Numbered from the stretch's first letter, positions 44,250 through 53,983 are shown. The stretch: DNA of 64,000 nucleotides from Solibacillus silvestris_B (GCF_051967575.1 NZ_JBQCJW010000006.1:62001-126000); one strand, 5' to 3'. Made by a program: numbers and translations. The notes: a model not told the origin generated them from the sequence alone.

Positions 44250-44300
44250 TATGATTCAAGTAAGGTTCATTAACTGTTGTTATTAAATATATTTCTATTG

Positions 44301-46037
44301 TTAAATCGCCACCCAATGCCCTTTTGACACTTCAACAAGCTTCGTATTTTCCACATCAAAACGATTGGAAATGAGCTCTTCGTCGGTCATAACACGACGC
44401 TTCTTCTGTTTTTCAATTACCGGGTCCGGAATGGGAATCGAGTCAAGCAGCATTTTCGTGTACGGATGCTGCGGATTTGCATACAGCTCTTCACTTTCGG
44501 CCAACTCGACGATTTTTCCGCCATACATAACGGCGACACGATCACTAATATGCTTTACCATTGACAAATCATGCGCGATAAATAAATAAGTTAATCCGAG
44601 CTTCTGCTGCAAGTCCTTTAATAAATCGACGACTTGCTTCTGAATCGATACATCCAATGCAGATAATGGTTCATCACAGACAATGAATTGGGGCTCGACT
44701 GCGAGTGCACGGGCAATTCCGATTCGCTGGCGCTGACCGCCGCTGAATTCGTGGGGGTAGCGGAGAGCATGCTCCTTTTTTAATCCTACAAGCTCTAATA
44801 ATTCCTCCACACGAGTACGGCGTGATTCTCTGGATGAGATTAAATTATGCACATCAAGCGCTTCACCGATAATATCCAGCACCTTTTTCCTTGGATTTAA
44901 GCTTGAATAAGGGTCCTGGAAAATAATTTGCATATAGCGGCGCATACTTTTTAATTCATTTTTCGTTAAGCGGCTAACAGGCACCCCTTTATATAGCACT
45001 TCACCGTCAGTTGGCTCATGCAGCTGCAATAATGTGCGTCCTGTAGTTGATTTACCAGAACCTGATTCTCCGACTAGACCAAGTGTTTCACCCGGATAAA
45101 TATGAAATGATAAATCATTTACCGCTTTTAATACATTGCCTTTTGCTAGTTCGAAGTGCTTTGAAATATTCTTTACTTCCACTAAAGGCATATTTATATC
45201 CAAATCTGCCGATAAATTAGGCATTGCTTTCGGTTCCTTCTTTTCATGAAGCTTCGGCAGTGCATTCAAAAGGCGCTTTGTATAAGAGTGCTGCGGGTTT
45301 GCGAAAATCTCCTCTGTTGTACCTTGTTCCACAACCTCGCCTTCTTTCATAACGACGACCCGATCGCACATACCTGCTACGACACCTAAATCGTGGGTAA
45401 TTAATATAATAGATGTACCGAAGCGCTCTTGCATTTCCTTCATTAACGATAAAATTTGTGCTTGTATTGTTACATCAAGCGCTGTTGTCGGTTCGTCTGC
45501 AATCAGAAGAGATGGATTGCAGGCAAGGGCCATCGCAATCATGACACGCTGACGCATTCCTCCGCTAAATTCATGCGGGTATTGATTATAGCGTTCTTCA
45601 CTATTTTTAATGCCGACAAGTTTTAGCAGCTCCATCGTGTTCGCATAAGCTTCTTTTTTCGAGAGCCCTTGGTGTTTCATAATACCTTCAGCAATTTGGT
45701 CTCCGATGCGGATGGTAGGATTTGTTGATGTCATCGGATCCTGGAAAATCATGCTTATATCTTTTCCGCGTATTCCTTCCATTTGTTTTTCTGTTTGTGT
45801 GATCAAATTTTTCCCTTGGAATTCAATTGTCCCCTCTTTTAAAAATGACGGGGGAGACGGAAGGAGCCGCATGATTGAGCGCGCAGTTACACTTTTACCG
45901 CTTCCGGATTCACCGACAATTCCTACTGTTTCTCCTTTATTCACATGGAAACTAACGCCTTTTACTGCTTCGAATTCTTGTTCGCCTGTAATAAAAGAAA
46001 CGCGTAAATTATTTACATGAAGCAACTTTTCACTCAT
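44301..46037 (-). CDS. Fused double ATPase of a peptide/nickel-type ABC importer
   Basis: The 578-residue protein is a tandem of two ATPases (DppD-like about residues 1-265, DppF-like about 285-578). Each has a Walker A (GESGSGKSVTARS and GESGSGKSTTGRT), a signature (SGGMRQR and SGGQRQR) and a Walker B (LLIADEP and FIVCDEP). Each half also carries the family's C-terminal oligopeptide extension (YTKRLLNALP, YTKMLLDSIP). It would power the two permeases encoded divergently to the right. Fused forms are known, for example YejF. The ATG has an AAGGATG site upstream on its strand. Confidence 0.92.
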   Translation of the reverse strand: MSEKLLHVNNLRVSFITGEQEFEAVKGVSFHVNKGETVGIVGESGSGKSVTARSIMRLLPSPPSFLKEGTIEFQGKNLITQTEKQMEGIRGKDISMIFQDPMTSTNPTIRIGDQIAEGIMKHQGLSKKEAYANTMELLKLVGIKNSEERYNQYPHEFSGGMRQRVMIAMALACNPSLLIADEPTTALDVTIQAQILSLMKEMQERFGTSIILITHDLGVVAGMCDRVVVMKEGEVVEQGTTEEIFANPQHSYTKRLLNALPKLHEKKEPKAMPNLSADLDINMPLVEVKNISKHFELAKGNVLKAVNDLSFHIYPGETLGLVGESGSGKSTTGRTLLQLHEPTDGEVLYKGVPVSRLTKNELKSMRRYMQIIFQDPYSSLNPRKKVLDIIGEALDVHNLISSRESRRTRVEELLELVGLKKEHALRYPHEFSGGQRQRIGIARALAVEPQFIVCDEPLSALDVSIQKQVVDLLKDLQQKLGLTYLFIAHDLSMVKHISDRVAVMYGGKIVELAESEELYANPQHPYTKMLLDSIPIPDPVIEKQKKRRVMTDEELISNRFDVENTKLVEVSKGHWVAI

Positions 46038-46353
46038 AAATGTTCATCCTTTATTTTAATTCAGCAGTAAACACTCATCTGTTCAAGTGAGTGATCAATG
46101 CTTTTTTAGTAAGATTCAGCGAGATTCTAGGACGCATGCTGAATCAAGATACACCTCAGTATAATTGATTGAAAATAAAATAATATTATTGACTTATTGA
46201 TTTCCGTTCTACATAATACATTACTATACAGGTAGGAATTATACAATATATCAATTATGCATTCACTTAATTGCATTCAAATTATTAATAGCTACTATTC
46301 CTAATGCTATAACGAGCAGCAAAAATATATAAGAAAGGAGCTGTCATATTCAC
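46038..46353. other. Divergent intergenic region of the ABC importer
   Basis: This 316-base AT-rich gap separates the leftward ATPase gene from the rightward permease genes. It holds a good rightward promoter at 46189-46217. It should also hold the leftward promoter, which I cannot place with confidence. No repeat or riboswitch is seen. Confidence 0.5.
46189..46217 (+). promoter_or_regulatory. Promoter of the permease-binding protein operon
   Basis: TTGACT at 46189-46194 and CATAAT at 46212-46217 are spaced by 17 bases, close to the sigma-A consensus. The transcript would begin near 46225 and carry a leader of about 130 bases. Confidence 0.68.
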
Positions 46354-46436
46354 ATGCAGCATTTATTTTTTGAAAGCTTTCAAAAAAATGCTTCAAAAAA
46401 AGCTACTATTTTGCATATGTACTGCTCGGTCTACTC

Positions 46437-47750
46437 GTGCACATCGTCACATTTCCATTCTATTTAGCAAATCGTTCTAAATCAGCGTATGCGGAAAAAG
46501 CATTGAACGTGAAACAACAGTGGATAGACGATGGGGCAGTACTGCATTGGCAAAAGCAATATGAAGTGGAAGAGCGTACGAAAGCGCGGTTTTTCAAAAA
46601 GGTAATCGATGAGCAAAAAATTAGCGCAACGGCCAATATGTTAACAGAGCAAAAATTGAACCGGGAAGTGGAGAAACAGCTTGCTGCTACAGGTGCTTTA
46701 AAAGATTCGTATAAAAGTTATTTTAGCAATCTACTTAAAAAACCCCCATTTTTAATTATTAGTATAATACCTGGTATTTTCATGTATTTACTATTAATAG
46801 TTACGAGCAATCCATTTATTCGCTTTATTTTTGAACGCTTACTTCAAAGTGTATTCGTCATTATTGGCGTGGCAACACTCGTGTTTACGATTTTGTACAT
46901 TTCGCCTTTTGATCCGGCGCGAAATTTGCTTGGGGTGGAAGCGACACCTGCACAAATCGAAAACTTTAATAAGCTTTACGGGTTAGATCAGCCGTATTTA
47001 GTTCAGCTTTGGCATTCCTTATCAGGACTTTTTACATTTGATTTAGGGACTTCTTTTGCAGGGAAGGAGGATGTGACGCAAAGTATTTTAAACAAGTTTC
47101 CAGTAACGCTTGAAATTGCTTTGTTCTCCTTATTGATGGCGATTGCAATTGCAATTCCGGTCGGCATTATTTCGGCAGTGCGTCCTAATTCGTTTATCGA
47201 TTATATGTTTATGCTGATTGCTTTAATCGGGCTATCAATCCCAAGTTTTTGGCAAGGGCTAATTTTCATTATGACGTTCTCGCTGGAACTGAAATGGTTC
47301 CCGGCAACGTATAACCCAGGGAATTGGATGTCGATTGTTCTGCCGATTGTCGTGCTTGGAACTTCGATTACCGCTTCGATTGCGCGTATGACGAGATCGA
47401 GTATGCTGGAAGTCATCCACGAAGATTATATTATTACAGCGAAAGCAAAAGGTTTAAGTGAACGAAAAGTCATTACGAAACATGCCATTCGCAATGCGAT
47501 GATTCCGATTATTACGGTGATCGGATTATTATTTGGCGGAATGCTTGGCGGTGCTTCCGTAACGGAGAAAGTATTTAATATTAGCGGTATCGGAAGCTAT
47601 ATTGTCGATAAACAATTCATTCCCGATATTCCTGCTATTTTGGGCGGGGTTGTATATATCGCGATTACGATTTCGATTGTCAATATGCTCATCGATATTT
47701 TATACGCATTCTTTGACCCAAGAATACGATCAAAAATGAAAAAATCTTAG
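46437..47750 (+). CDS. ABC importer permease (DppB-like) with long N-terminal extension
   Basis: From about residue 120 the 437 codons from GTG 46437 encode a normal DppB-type permease: FERLLQSVFVIIGVATLVF, then FDLGTSF, and the EAA loop IITAKAKGLSERKVITKHA. Before it come a hydrophilic helical stretch of about 80 residues and an extra membrane segment. Coding likeness goes on upstream of the GTG (YYFAYVLLGLLVHIV) as an additional membrane segment, but this frame has a TGA at 46371 and no good start. An ATG at 46354 after GGAG is in another frame. One base missing in one of two A7 tracts would join them. Confidence 0.82.
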   Translation: MHIVTFPFYLANRSKSAYAEKALNVKQQWIDDGAVLHWQKQYEVEERTKARFFKKVIDEQKISATANMLTEQKLNREVEKQLAATGALKDSYKSYFSNLLKKPPFLIISIIPGIFMYLLLIVTSNPFIRFIFERLLQSVFVIIGVATLVFTILYISPFDPARNLLGVEATPAQIENFNKLYGLDQPYLVQLWHSLSGLFTFDLGTSFAGKEDVTQSILNKFPVTLEIALFSLLMAIAIAIPVGIISAVRPNSFIDYMFMLIALIGLSIPSFWQGLIFIMTFSLELKWFPATYNPGNWMSIVLPIVVLGTSITASIARMTRSSMLEVIHEDYIITAKAKGLSERKVITKHAIRNAMIPIITVIGLLFGGMLGGASVTEKVFNISGIGSYIVDKQFIPDIPAILGGVVYIAITISIVNMLIDILYAFFDPRIRSKMKKS

Positions 47751-47764
47751 GAGAGGGCAACGAC

Positions 47765-49261
47765 GTGAAATTCATATCAGACGTAAAACTGCTGTTGAAA
47801 ATAACACAAGAGTATGTAAATGGACAGTTTACCATAGCTTTTTCTGCGATTTTTTCATTGCTGTTTTTACTTTATAGCTTTAATTTTTCAGAAGGTGTAT
47901 GGCGGCCTTATGTACTTGTATTTTTTGCGATTTATATTAGTACAACAATATACGTATGGCTAATATCACTGCTTATTAAAAAGGATTTAGCGAAGCACCG
48001 AGAACTGACAAAGCGTACACGATTTCTCGGTATCCCGTTGATTTTAACAATTTTCGCAGGCAATGTATTTGCGGCAGGATTCGGCTTTATGCTTGCATCG
48101 AAAAATAAAACGGCTGAATATACATTTGCTGTTTATGCATTTTTGACGCAAATCTTCATCATGATGATTTCCGGTTTCAATATTTTCAAGCCGTATGTTG
48201 TCGATACTTTTCTGCTCGCAATGGGCGCATTTGCTGTATTGGCACTGCTGTATTTAATAACAGCCGCTTTAATTGCAAAATATGCAACTGTGGATTCAGC
48301 GCCAAAATGGATGCTGCCATTAGGAATTATATTGCTAATCCCGACAGTAACAGGGAACTTTTTCTCGTTGCTATTAGCGATTACGTTAATAAGGAAAGCG
48401 CGCAATACAGACCCGTCCGCTGTTGAAAAATGGCAAAAAACATGGAACAAAATTTTGCGCAATACGATGGCGGTTTTCGGCTTGTTTTTCATCGTATTCA
48501 TGTTTAGTTTATCTGTTGTCAGCTCATGGACATTTGACTATGATTTCGCGGTAGAAAACAATTACGCCGTATTATTGCAAACACCGACACTTGAATATCC
48601 TTTAGGCACCGATAATTTCGGGCGGGATTTATTTTCCCGCATTGTGTTCGGGGCGCAGATTTCATTGATTGTCGGATTTAGCGCAACGATTATTCCTGCA
48701 TTAATCGGCGGGGCGCTCGGTGCGATTTCAGGATATTACGGTAAAAATACGGACAATATCATTATGCGTGCATTGGACATTTTATATGCCATTCCCGGTA
48801 TTTTACTTGCGATTGCCATTATTGCGGCGTTTGGAGCGAACACGACGAACTTAATCATCGCATTAAGTGTCGGGGCGATTCCAACATATGCACGTACGAT
48901 GCGGGCCAATGTAATGCAAATTTCCAACTATGAATTTGTCGAGTCGGCGCGTGCATTAGGGGCTACCGATCGCTCGATTATTTTCAGGCATATCGTTCCA
49001 AATGCTTTGGCGCCGATGATTGTAAAAGCGACATTAACAATTGGCGGGGCGGTTATTTCAACAAGCAGTTTAAGCTTCCTCGGTCTTGGCATTGAGCCTC
49101 ATATTCCAGAGTGGGGCAATATTTTAAAAGTTGGGAGCACTTACTTAGAGTCACATTCTTATTTAGCGATTTTCCCAGGGCTATGCATTATGCTGCTCGT
49201 TTTATCGTTCAACTTTTTTGGCGATGGATTGCGTGACGCATTGGACCCAAAATCTAATTAA
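47765..49261 (+). CDS. ABC importer permease (DppC-like) with extra N-terminal membrane domain
   Basis: The 498-residue protein is far longer than the usual 280-310. The C-terminal 260 residues are a regular DppC-type permease with PLGTDNFGRDLFSRIVFGAQ, the EAA loop FVESARALGATDRSIIFRHI, and LSFLGLGIEPHIPEWGN. The first 230 or so residues form about six additional hydrophobic segments with no family I can name. It starts at GTG 47765 after GGAGAGGG, 14 bases behind the first permease. The extension matches the unusual N-terminus of its partner. Confidence 0.85.
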   Translation: MKFISDVKLLLKITQEYVNGQFTIAFSAIFSLLFLLYSFNFSEGVWRPYVLVFFAIYISTTIYVWLISLLIKKDLAKHRELTKRTRFLGIPLILTIFAGNVFAAGFGFMLASKNKTAEYTFAVYAFLTQIFIMMISGFNIFKPYVVDTFLLAMGAFAVLALLYLITAALIAKYATVDSAPKWMLPLGIILLIPTVTGNFFSLLLAITLIRKARNTDPSAVEKWQKTWNKILRNTMAVFGLFFIVFMFSLSVVSSWTFDYDFAVENNYAVLLQTPTLEYPLGTDNFGRDLFSRIVFGAQISLIVGFSATIIPALIGGALGAISGYYGKNTDNIIMRALDILYAIPGILLAIAIIAAFGANTTNLIIALSVGAIPTYARTMRANVMQISNYEFVESARALGATDRSIIFRHIVPNALAPMIVKATLTIGGAVISTSSLSFLGLGIEPHIPEWGNILKVGSTYLESHSYLAIFPGLCIMLLVLSFNFFGDGLRDALDPKSN

Positions 49262-49281
49262 TCATTTTGGAGGAATTTTTC

Positions 49282-51090
49282 ATGAATAAAAAATTATTTA
49301 CGTTAGCATCAACTGCGACAGTAGCGGCGGTAGCATTGACAGGCTGTGTTGAAACAAAATCGGATGTAAAAGAAAATGATGCATCAGAAAACACTGGTGC
49401 AAAGCCGGTTATCGAACTATTGGGCATGTCTTCTTCTGAGCAGGATATGAATATCGTACGTGACCAATTAGTGAAAAACGGCTTTGATGTGAAACTGAAC
49501 ATCCAGCCTGATTACGGTTCATTCACAGCACAGCAAGATGCAGGGAATTTTGATATCGCCATTTCAAGCTGGACGACTGTAACAGGGAACCCGGACTATG
49601 CAGTGCGCGGCTTGTTCAAAACAGGCGGCGACTATAGCCGTACAGCTGATGAAACAGTCGATAAATTAATCGATGAGGCGAGCACTTTGACAGGTGATGA
49701 AGCAAAGGAAAAATATAAAGAACTGGAACAGGCATTAGTATTCGACAATGCTTATATCGCACCATTATATATTTCTCAAAAATTCCAGGGTATTTATAAA
49801 ACAGAAGTAAATCCTGATACAGTTCGTCTTCCGAAATCACGTGCTCAAGCTTGGGAAACAATTTCATTCAACGATGAAGGGAAAAATGCTTCGGAAACTT
49901 TGGTACTGCACCAAGCGTTGGCCTCTTTGACATCGCTTGACCCAGTAAAAGCAAATGACGGTTCCATTAACACATTAAATACAAATATGTATGTTCGATT
50001 AGTGAACTTATCTGATACAGATGAAGTTGTGTCTGAAGGCTCATTATCATATGACCATGCAATTGCTGAAAACAACGAAGAATATTATTTTGTACTGCGC
50101 GATGATATTAACTTCGCAAAAGTGGAAGGCGAAAAAGCGGTCGATACGGGCGATTTAGTTTCTGCGGAAGATGTTGTATTCTCGCTTAATCGTGCGAAAG
50201 ACGAAACATCGGTGCCGGACCACCGCACATATTCAATCCATGAAAATATTGAGACAGTTGAAATCGTATCGGATATTACTTCTTTGGAATCTGTGAAAAC
50301 AGCAGATGGCAAGTCAGTTTTAGAAGAATTATCAGATGAATTGCCGGCAGCGATTTCCGAAGTCGTGACGGATGAAAAAGACGTAGACAATGCAGCAGGG
50401 AAATATCAGGTTGTTAAATTGACGACACCAAATCCTTTCCCGCAAGTATTAAACTACTTGGCGCACCAATCCGGCGGTATTGTTTCGGAAGCTGCCGTAA
50501 CAGCAGTGAATACATTTGATGTTGCAAGCTATGACCCGAACTCGGATATTGCTTACGGCGACCAGTCGACAATTACGGAAGGTGCAGGCTATGCAAACCA
50601 TTTAGCCGCATCCGGACCATATGTTTTAGTAAAGAAAAACGACTATGAAGCAACATTTGTAAAAAATCCAGCTTATCAAGTCGGAACAGAAAACGAGCCG
50701 AATATCGACAATATTAGTGTTCGCTTTATCCAAGACAATGACAGCGCACTTTCAGCATTGCGCAATGGCGAGATTCATGTATTGCAATCAGTGCCTGAAA
50801 CAAAAACCGATGTTGTGGAAGGCGATGAAAACCTGCAGCTAAAAACAGCTGACAGCAATGCGGTATCGTACTTATTATTCAACACAAACGGCCGCGAAAC
50901 TGCAAAATCAGCAGACTTACGCAAAGCGGTGCTATACTCGATTAATCAAGATGAGTTCATCAGCTACTACCAAGGCAAGAAAAAGCCTGCTGTATCAACT
51001 GTAACACCTTTAATAGACACAGGTTTAAAACTGGAAGCAGACAGTGCAAAAGTAAAAGAATTTTTAAATGCTTACAACGAATCTAAATAA
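49282..51090 (+). CDS. Peptide-type ABC binding lipoprotein with apparently permuted lobes
   Basis: The 602-residue lipoprotein has a lipobox ALTGC with Cys22. Residues about 42-195 (NIVRDQLVKNGFDVKLNIQP, GNFDIAISSW, FKTGGDYSRTADETVDKLID, AYIAPLYIS) match the segment that normally ends SBP family 5 proteins. Residues about 203-602 match what normally comes first: TLVLHQALASLTSLDP, YYFVLRDDINF, SAEDVVFSLNRAKD, ASGPYVLVKKNDY, LRKAVLYSINQDEF. The protein ends at KVKEFLNAYN, exactly where the first segment would follow in a normal member. It appears to be a circular permutant. An AGGAGG-like site precedes ATG 49282; substrate unknown. Confidence 0.85.
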   Translation: MNKKLFTLASTATVAAVALTGCVETKSDVKENDASENTGAKPVIELLGMSSSEQDMNIVRDQLVKNGFDVKLNIQPDYGSFTAQQDAGNFDIAISSWTTVTGNPDYAVRGLFKTGGDYSRTADETVDKLIDEASTLTGDEAKEKYKELEQALVFDNAYIAPLYISQKFQGIYKTEVNPDTVRLPKSRAQAWETISFNDEGKNASETLVLHQALASLTSLDPVKANDGSINTLNTNMYVRLVNLSDTDEVVSEGSLSYDHAIAENNEEYYFVLRDDINFAKVEGEKAVDTGDLVSAEDVVFSLNRAKDETSVPDHRTYSIHENIETVEIVSDITSLESVKTADGKSVLEELSDELPAAISEVVTDEKDVDNAAGKYQVVKLTTPNPFPQVLNYLAHQSGGIVSEAAVTAVNTFDVASYDPNSDIAYGDQSTITEGAGYANHLAASGPYVLVKKNDYEATFVKNPAYQVGTENEPNIDNISVRFIQDNDSALSALRNGEIHVLQSVPETKTDVVEGDENLQLKTADSNAVSYLLFNTNGRETAKSADLRKAVLYSINQDEFISYYQGKKKPAVSTVTPLIDTGLKLEADSAKVKEFLNAYNESK

Positions 51091-51101
51091 AGGAATTCAG
51101 C

Positions 51102-51139
51102 AAACTGGCGTACTCTTTATAGGGTACCCCGGTTTTTTT
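51102..51139 (+). terminator. Terminator after the binding protein gene
   Basis: AAACTGGCGTAC at 51103-51114 pairs with GTACCCCGGTTT near 51124-51135 (one mismatch, one wobble), followed by T residues. Confidence 0.8.
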
Positions 51140-51386
51140 CTTTTGCGTGCGAACGGGAATACTGTACAACGGTGTACGCTTTTCACTCATCATCAGCTTC
51201 AATTTGGCCAGCCCTGCACATCCTAAGAAAAAGCAGCAGCCCTGCGAATAGCCATTTATTTTAAACAATTAAATGAAGGGACTGTATAATCAAAATTTGG
51301 TAAAATAAACAACAACTGCATATTTCGTGATAAACTGAAAGTAATACTATACAGAAGCATAATTGACTAAAGGAAGGTTGAATTTC

Positions 51387-53204
51387 ATGGCATACAAAAA
51401 ATCAGCAGCATTATTGGCGCTTTTCGCCATTCCCGCAACAGCTGCGGTGGTGGGCGATGCACCCGTTTCCGCGAACACATCGTATTCGTATGATTGGCAA
51501 GTTCAAAATGCAGAAAATTTGATTGACCAAATTAACCCTGCGAACACTACATACCAATACTATTTAACGGAAGCGCGCAATGCCTACAATGCACTAACTT
51601 ATTACCAGCAAACACAAGTACGTAATGCGGCGACTTTATTTTATTATTTAGGCACAAATGAAAATCAGCAGCATGCGCAAAATACATTTGCTGCAAAAAT
51701 GGCTGCGATTTCTTCTCGGAATAGTACATTTATCCGTGATATTGAAGAAGCCAATCGTTATTACAATTCATTGACGGCCGGCCAAAAAGCGGTCATACCG
51801 CATCATTTATACATACAGCTTCAAAATTATGTGGAAAATGCAAGAAAAACGGAGGCTGTTCAACAGAGCTTTGAACAATTGAATGTAAAAGACGGAAATT
51901 ATGTATCCAATTATCAGTCTGCGATGTATGCATACAATTTGCTTCCGTATGATTTTAAGTTGTTATTGACGACAATGGCAAACGACAAAATGAGGGAATA
52001 TGAAACATTTCATTCTCCTTCATATAATCGCTCAATTGCTCAGCAAGTAATGACGGCCATTTCGAACTTAACGACTTCTTCGACGAAACAGCAAGTGGAA
52101 GAAGTGCGCGCTCAATATAATGGATTAAACATATCGCAGCAAAGCTTAGTGACCAATATTAAAGATCTGATATATATAGAGGACGTGCAAAGCAATATTC
52201 CCCATGGCTGGGACCCATATTATTATGATGACGAACAGCTACAGGAAAAGGAAAGCCCGACAAGGATTGAAGTGACGAAGCAAGATCAAACATATACGGT
52301 TTTAATGCCTGTTTCGGATATGAATCGCTATACACCGACAAAAATAACCGTTTCCAATAATATTGCGCTTTCGATTCCGCGTGATGCGATACCTGGCACA
52401 AATGAGCAAGCGGTAGTCGCAATGACGATAGAGGAAACAAGCGGACAATCAGTATCATTCTCTGCAAGTTTATACAATGATAATCTGCAGTTTGCCTCTT
52501 ATATTGATATTGAAGTGAAAGGCTTGCCAGCTACGGCGACATTGCTGCGTTTAGGCGATGATGGAGAATATAGCGCTACACCTTATACGAGAGTGGCGAA
52601 TAAACATATTATTAAAACGAAAACTTCCGGTGAGTATACGGCAACAAATAATCAGCCCCGATTATTCGATATTCATGCAGACGGGCATCGTTATGAAATT
52701 GAGCAATTGGCAAAACGGAAAATTGTTGAAGGAGATGAGAATAATTCATTTAAACCGCGTGAACATGTAACATTGGCGCAATATGCGACGATGGTTTCCC
52801 GTGCAATGGCATTAACGGCAAATGAAGGCTCCGCATACCGCGATGTACAAGGGAAATGGTATGAATCGTCTATTCAGTCCCTTATAGAGGCAGGCGTTTT
52901 AGAGCAAAGGCAATCCAATTTCCTTCATGCAGAACGAATCATGACACGGAAGGAAGCGGCAATCATGTCCATTCGTTTGCTTCAGCATGCGGGAGTTGCG
53001 ATTGCCGACCCGGATTATTCAAGTAATCCTTTTACCGATGTCAAACAGCTTTCTTCTTCTGATCGCTACTATATCGCATTGGCATATGATTTTGGCATTT
53101 TTGGAGGAAAGGAAAATGGCAGGTTTGATCCGGATGGCAAGTTGACACGTTCCCAAATGGCGAAAGTATTGTACCGTACATTGCAAATAGCAAAAATGAT
53201 GTAA
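51387..53204 (+). CDS. Surface protein with three SLH domains
   Basis: The 605-residue protein has a signal peptide (about 1-30, cleavage after VSA) and a long helical N-terminal region with tyrosine-rich repeats of about 85 residues (YNALTYYQQTQVRNA, YNSLTAGQKAVIPHH, YNLLPYDFKLLLT, YNGLNISQQSLVTN). A beta domain follows, then three SLH units from about residue 430 (FKPREHVTLAQYATMVSRAM; FLHAERIMTRKEAAIMSIRL; FDPDGKLTRSQMAKVLYRTL). SLH units bind pyruvylated wall polymer. The start ATG 51387 follows AAGGAAGG. The helical repeats may act in adhesion or wall spacing. Confidence 0.85.
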   Translation: MAYKKSAALLALFAIPATAAVVGDAPVSANTSYSYDWQVQNAENLIDQINPANTTYQYYLTEARNAYNALTYYQQTQVRNAATLFYYLGTNENQQHAQNTFAAKMAAISSRNSTFIRDIEEANRYYNSLTAGQKAVIPHHLYIQLQNYVENARKTEAVQQSFEQLNVKDGNYVSNYQSAMYAYNLLPYDFKLLLTTMANDKMREYETFHSPSYNRSIAQQVMTAISNLTTSSTKQQVEEVRAQYNGLNISQQSLVTNIKDLIYIEDVQSNIPHGWDPYYYDDEQLQEKESPTRIEVTKQDQTYTVLMPVSDMNRYTPTKITVSNNIALSIPRDAIPGTNEQAVVAMTIEETSGQSVSFSASLYNDNLQFASYIDIEVKGLPATATLLRLGDDGEYSATPYTRVANKHIIKTKTSGEYTATNNQPRLFDIHADGHRYEIEQLAKRKIVEGDENNSFKPREHVTLAQYATMVSRAMALTANEGSAYRDVQGKWYESSIQSLIEAGVLEQRQSNFLHAERIMTRKEAAIMSIRLLQHAGVAIADPDYSSNPFTDVKQLSSSDRYYIALAYDFGIFGGKENGRFDPDGKLTRSQMAKVLYRTLQIAKMM

Positions 53205-53236
53205 TAATGCCAAAGGTAGGGCGTTGTAATTATATA

Positions 53237-53277
53237 AAAAACAAGTGTGCAAACGGAATATTTGCACACTTGTTTTT
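53237..53277. terminator. Bidirectional terminator between the SLH and YusW-like genes
   Basis: A perfect 17-base inverted repeat (53237-53253 and 53261-53277) has A and T ends. Its right edge touches the stop of the leftward gene. Confidence 0.9.
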
Positions 53278-53746
53278 ATTGCGTCCGGTGGTATTCCTTT
53301 GTCGTGCCGTCAGCAAATTTTATTTCAATTTCCACTTCCAAAAAGTTATCGGGCTGATTGAATTTTTGGAGCACTTCATCAATGACTGCATCTGATTCGG
53401 TATTAGCATCAAAAGTAAAGCTTTCAAAAATCGGAACTAATTTATTTGTTGCTTCATTTCCTTCTATTTTTGATTTATTGACCTCATCATCAATTTTCGC
53501 CTCCGCACGTGAAGCTTCGTTTTCGTAGTTCACTTCATAGCTTTCGTCATTTGCATATTTAATATCCAGCTCAAAATGTGTAAAGTTAAAAGGTGCATTC
53601 GAAGTATCTGTCACCGTGCTTGTCTGATTCATGCTGTTTTGTTCAGTCGGCGCATTATCCGGTAAATTAGTCGCCTCCTCACTATCCCCGCAAGCTACTA
53701 ATAATGCACTCGTGCTTATTGCTAATAATAAAGAGAATTTTTTCAT
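53276..53746 (-). CDS. YusW-like lipoprotein
   Basis: The 156-residue product has a lipobox LLVAC with Cys19 and a polar linker. A YusW-like domain follows (about residues 52-155): FTHFELDIKYANDESYEVNY, then IFESFTFD and FLEVEIEIKFADGTTKEY. The domain is a short alpha-beta unit found in Bacillales lipoproteins of unknown function. It is transcribed leftward, back to back with the sigV operon. Confidence 0.75.
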   Translation of the reverse strand: MKKFSLLLAISTSALLVACGDSEEATNLPDNAPTEQNSMNQTSTVTDTSNAPFNFTHFELDIKYANDESYEVNYENEASRAEAKIDDEVNKSKIEGNEATNKLVPIFESFTFDANTESDAVIDEVLQKFNQPDNFLEVEIEIKFADGTTKEYHRTQ

Positions 53747-53915
53747 TGTTTAGCCACCTTTCTACTACTGTTAAATTACCCGGTTTATTAAAAATTAATC
53801 AGCATGTTATTATTTAAAAAAAGTTATTTACGTGAACAATCTTATAGCTGTCTTTTATGGTATTGTTCATCATTCTGTGCAAAACTTGCGGTAATGAGCA
53901 AATTTATTTATTTCC

Positions 53916-53946
53916 GTAAACTTTTTTTATATGCCCAGACGTCTAA
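53916..53946 (+). promoter_or_regulatory. Possible ECF-type promoter before sigV
   Basis: GTAAAC at 53916-53921 and CGTCTAA at 53940-53946 resemble ECF promoter elements (AAC and CGTC). The 18-base gap is slightly long. Autoregulation is known for sigV in B. subtilis. Confidence 0.4.
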
Positions 53947-53983
53947 TAAGTGTCGACAAAATAAAAGAAAGGCCCAACTCATA

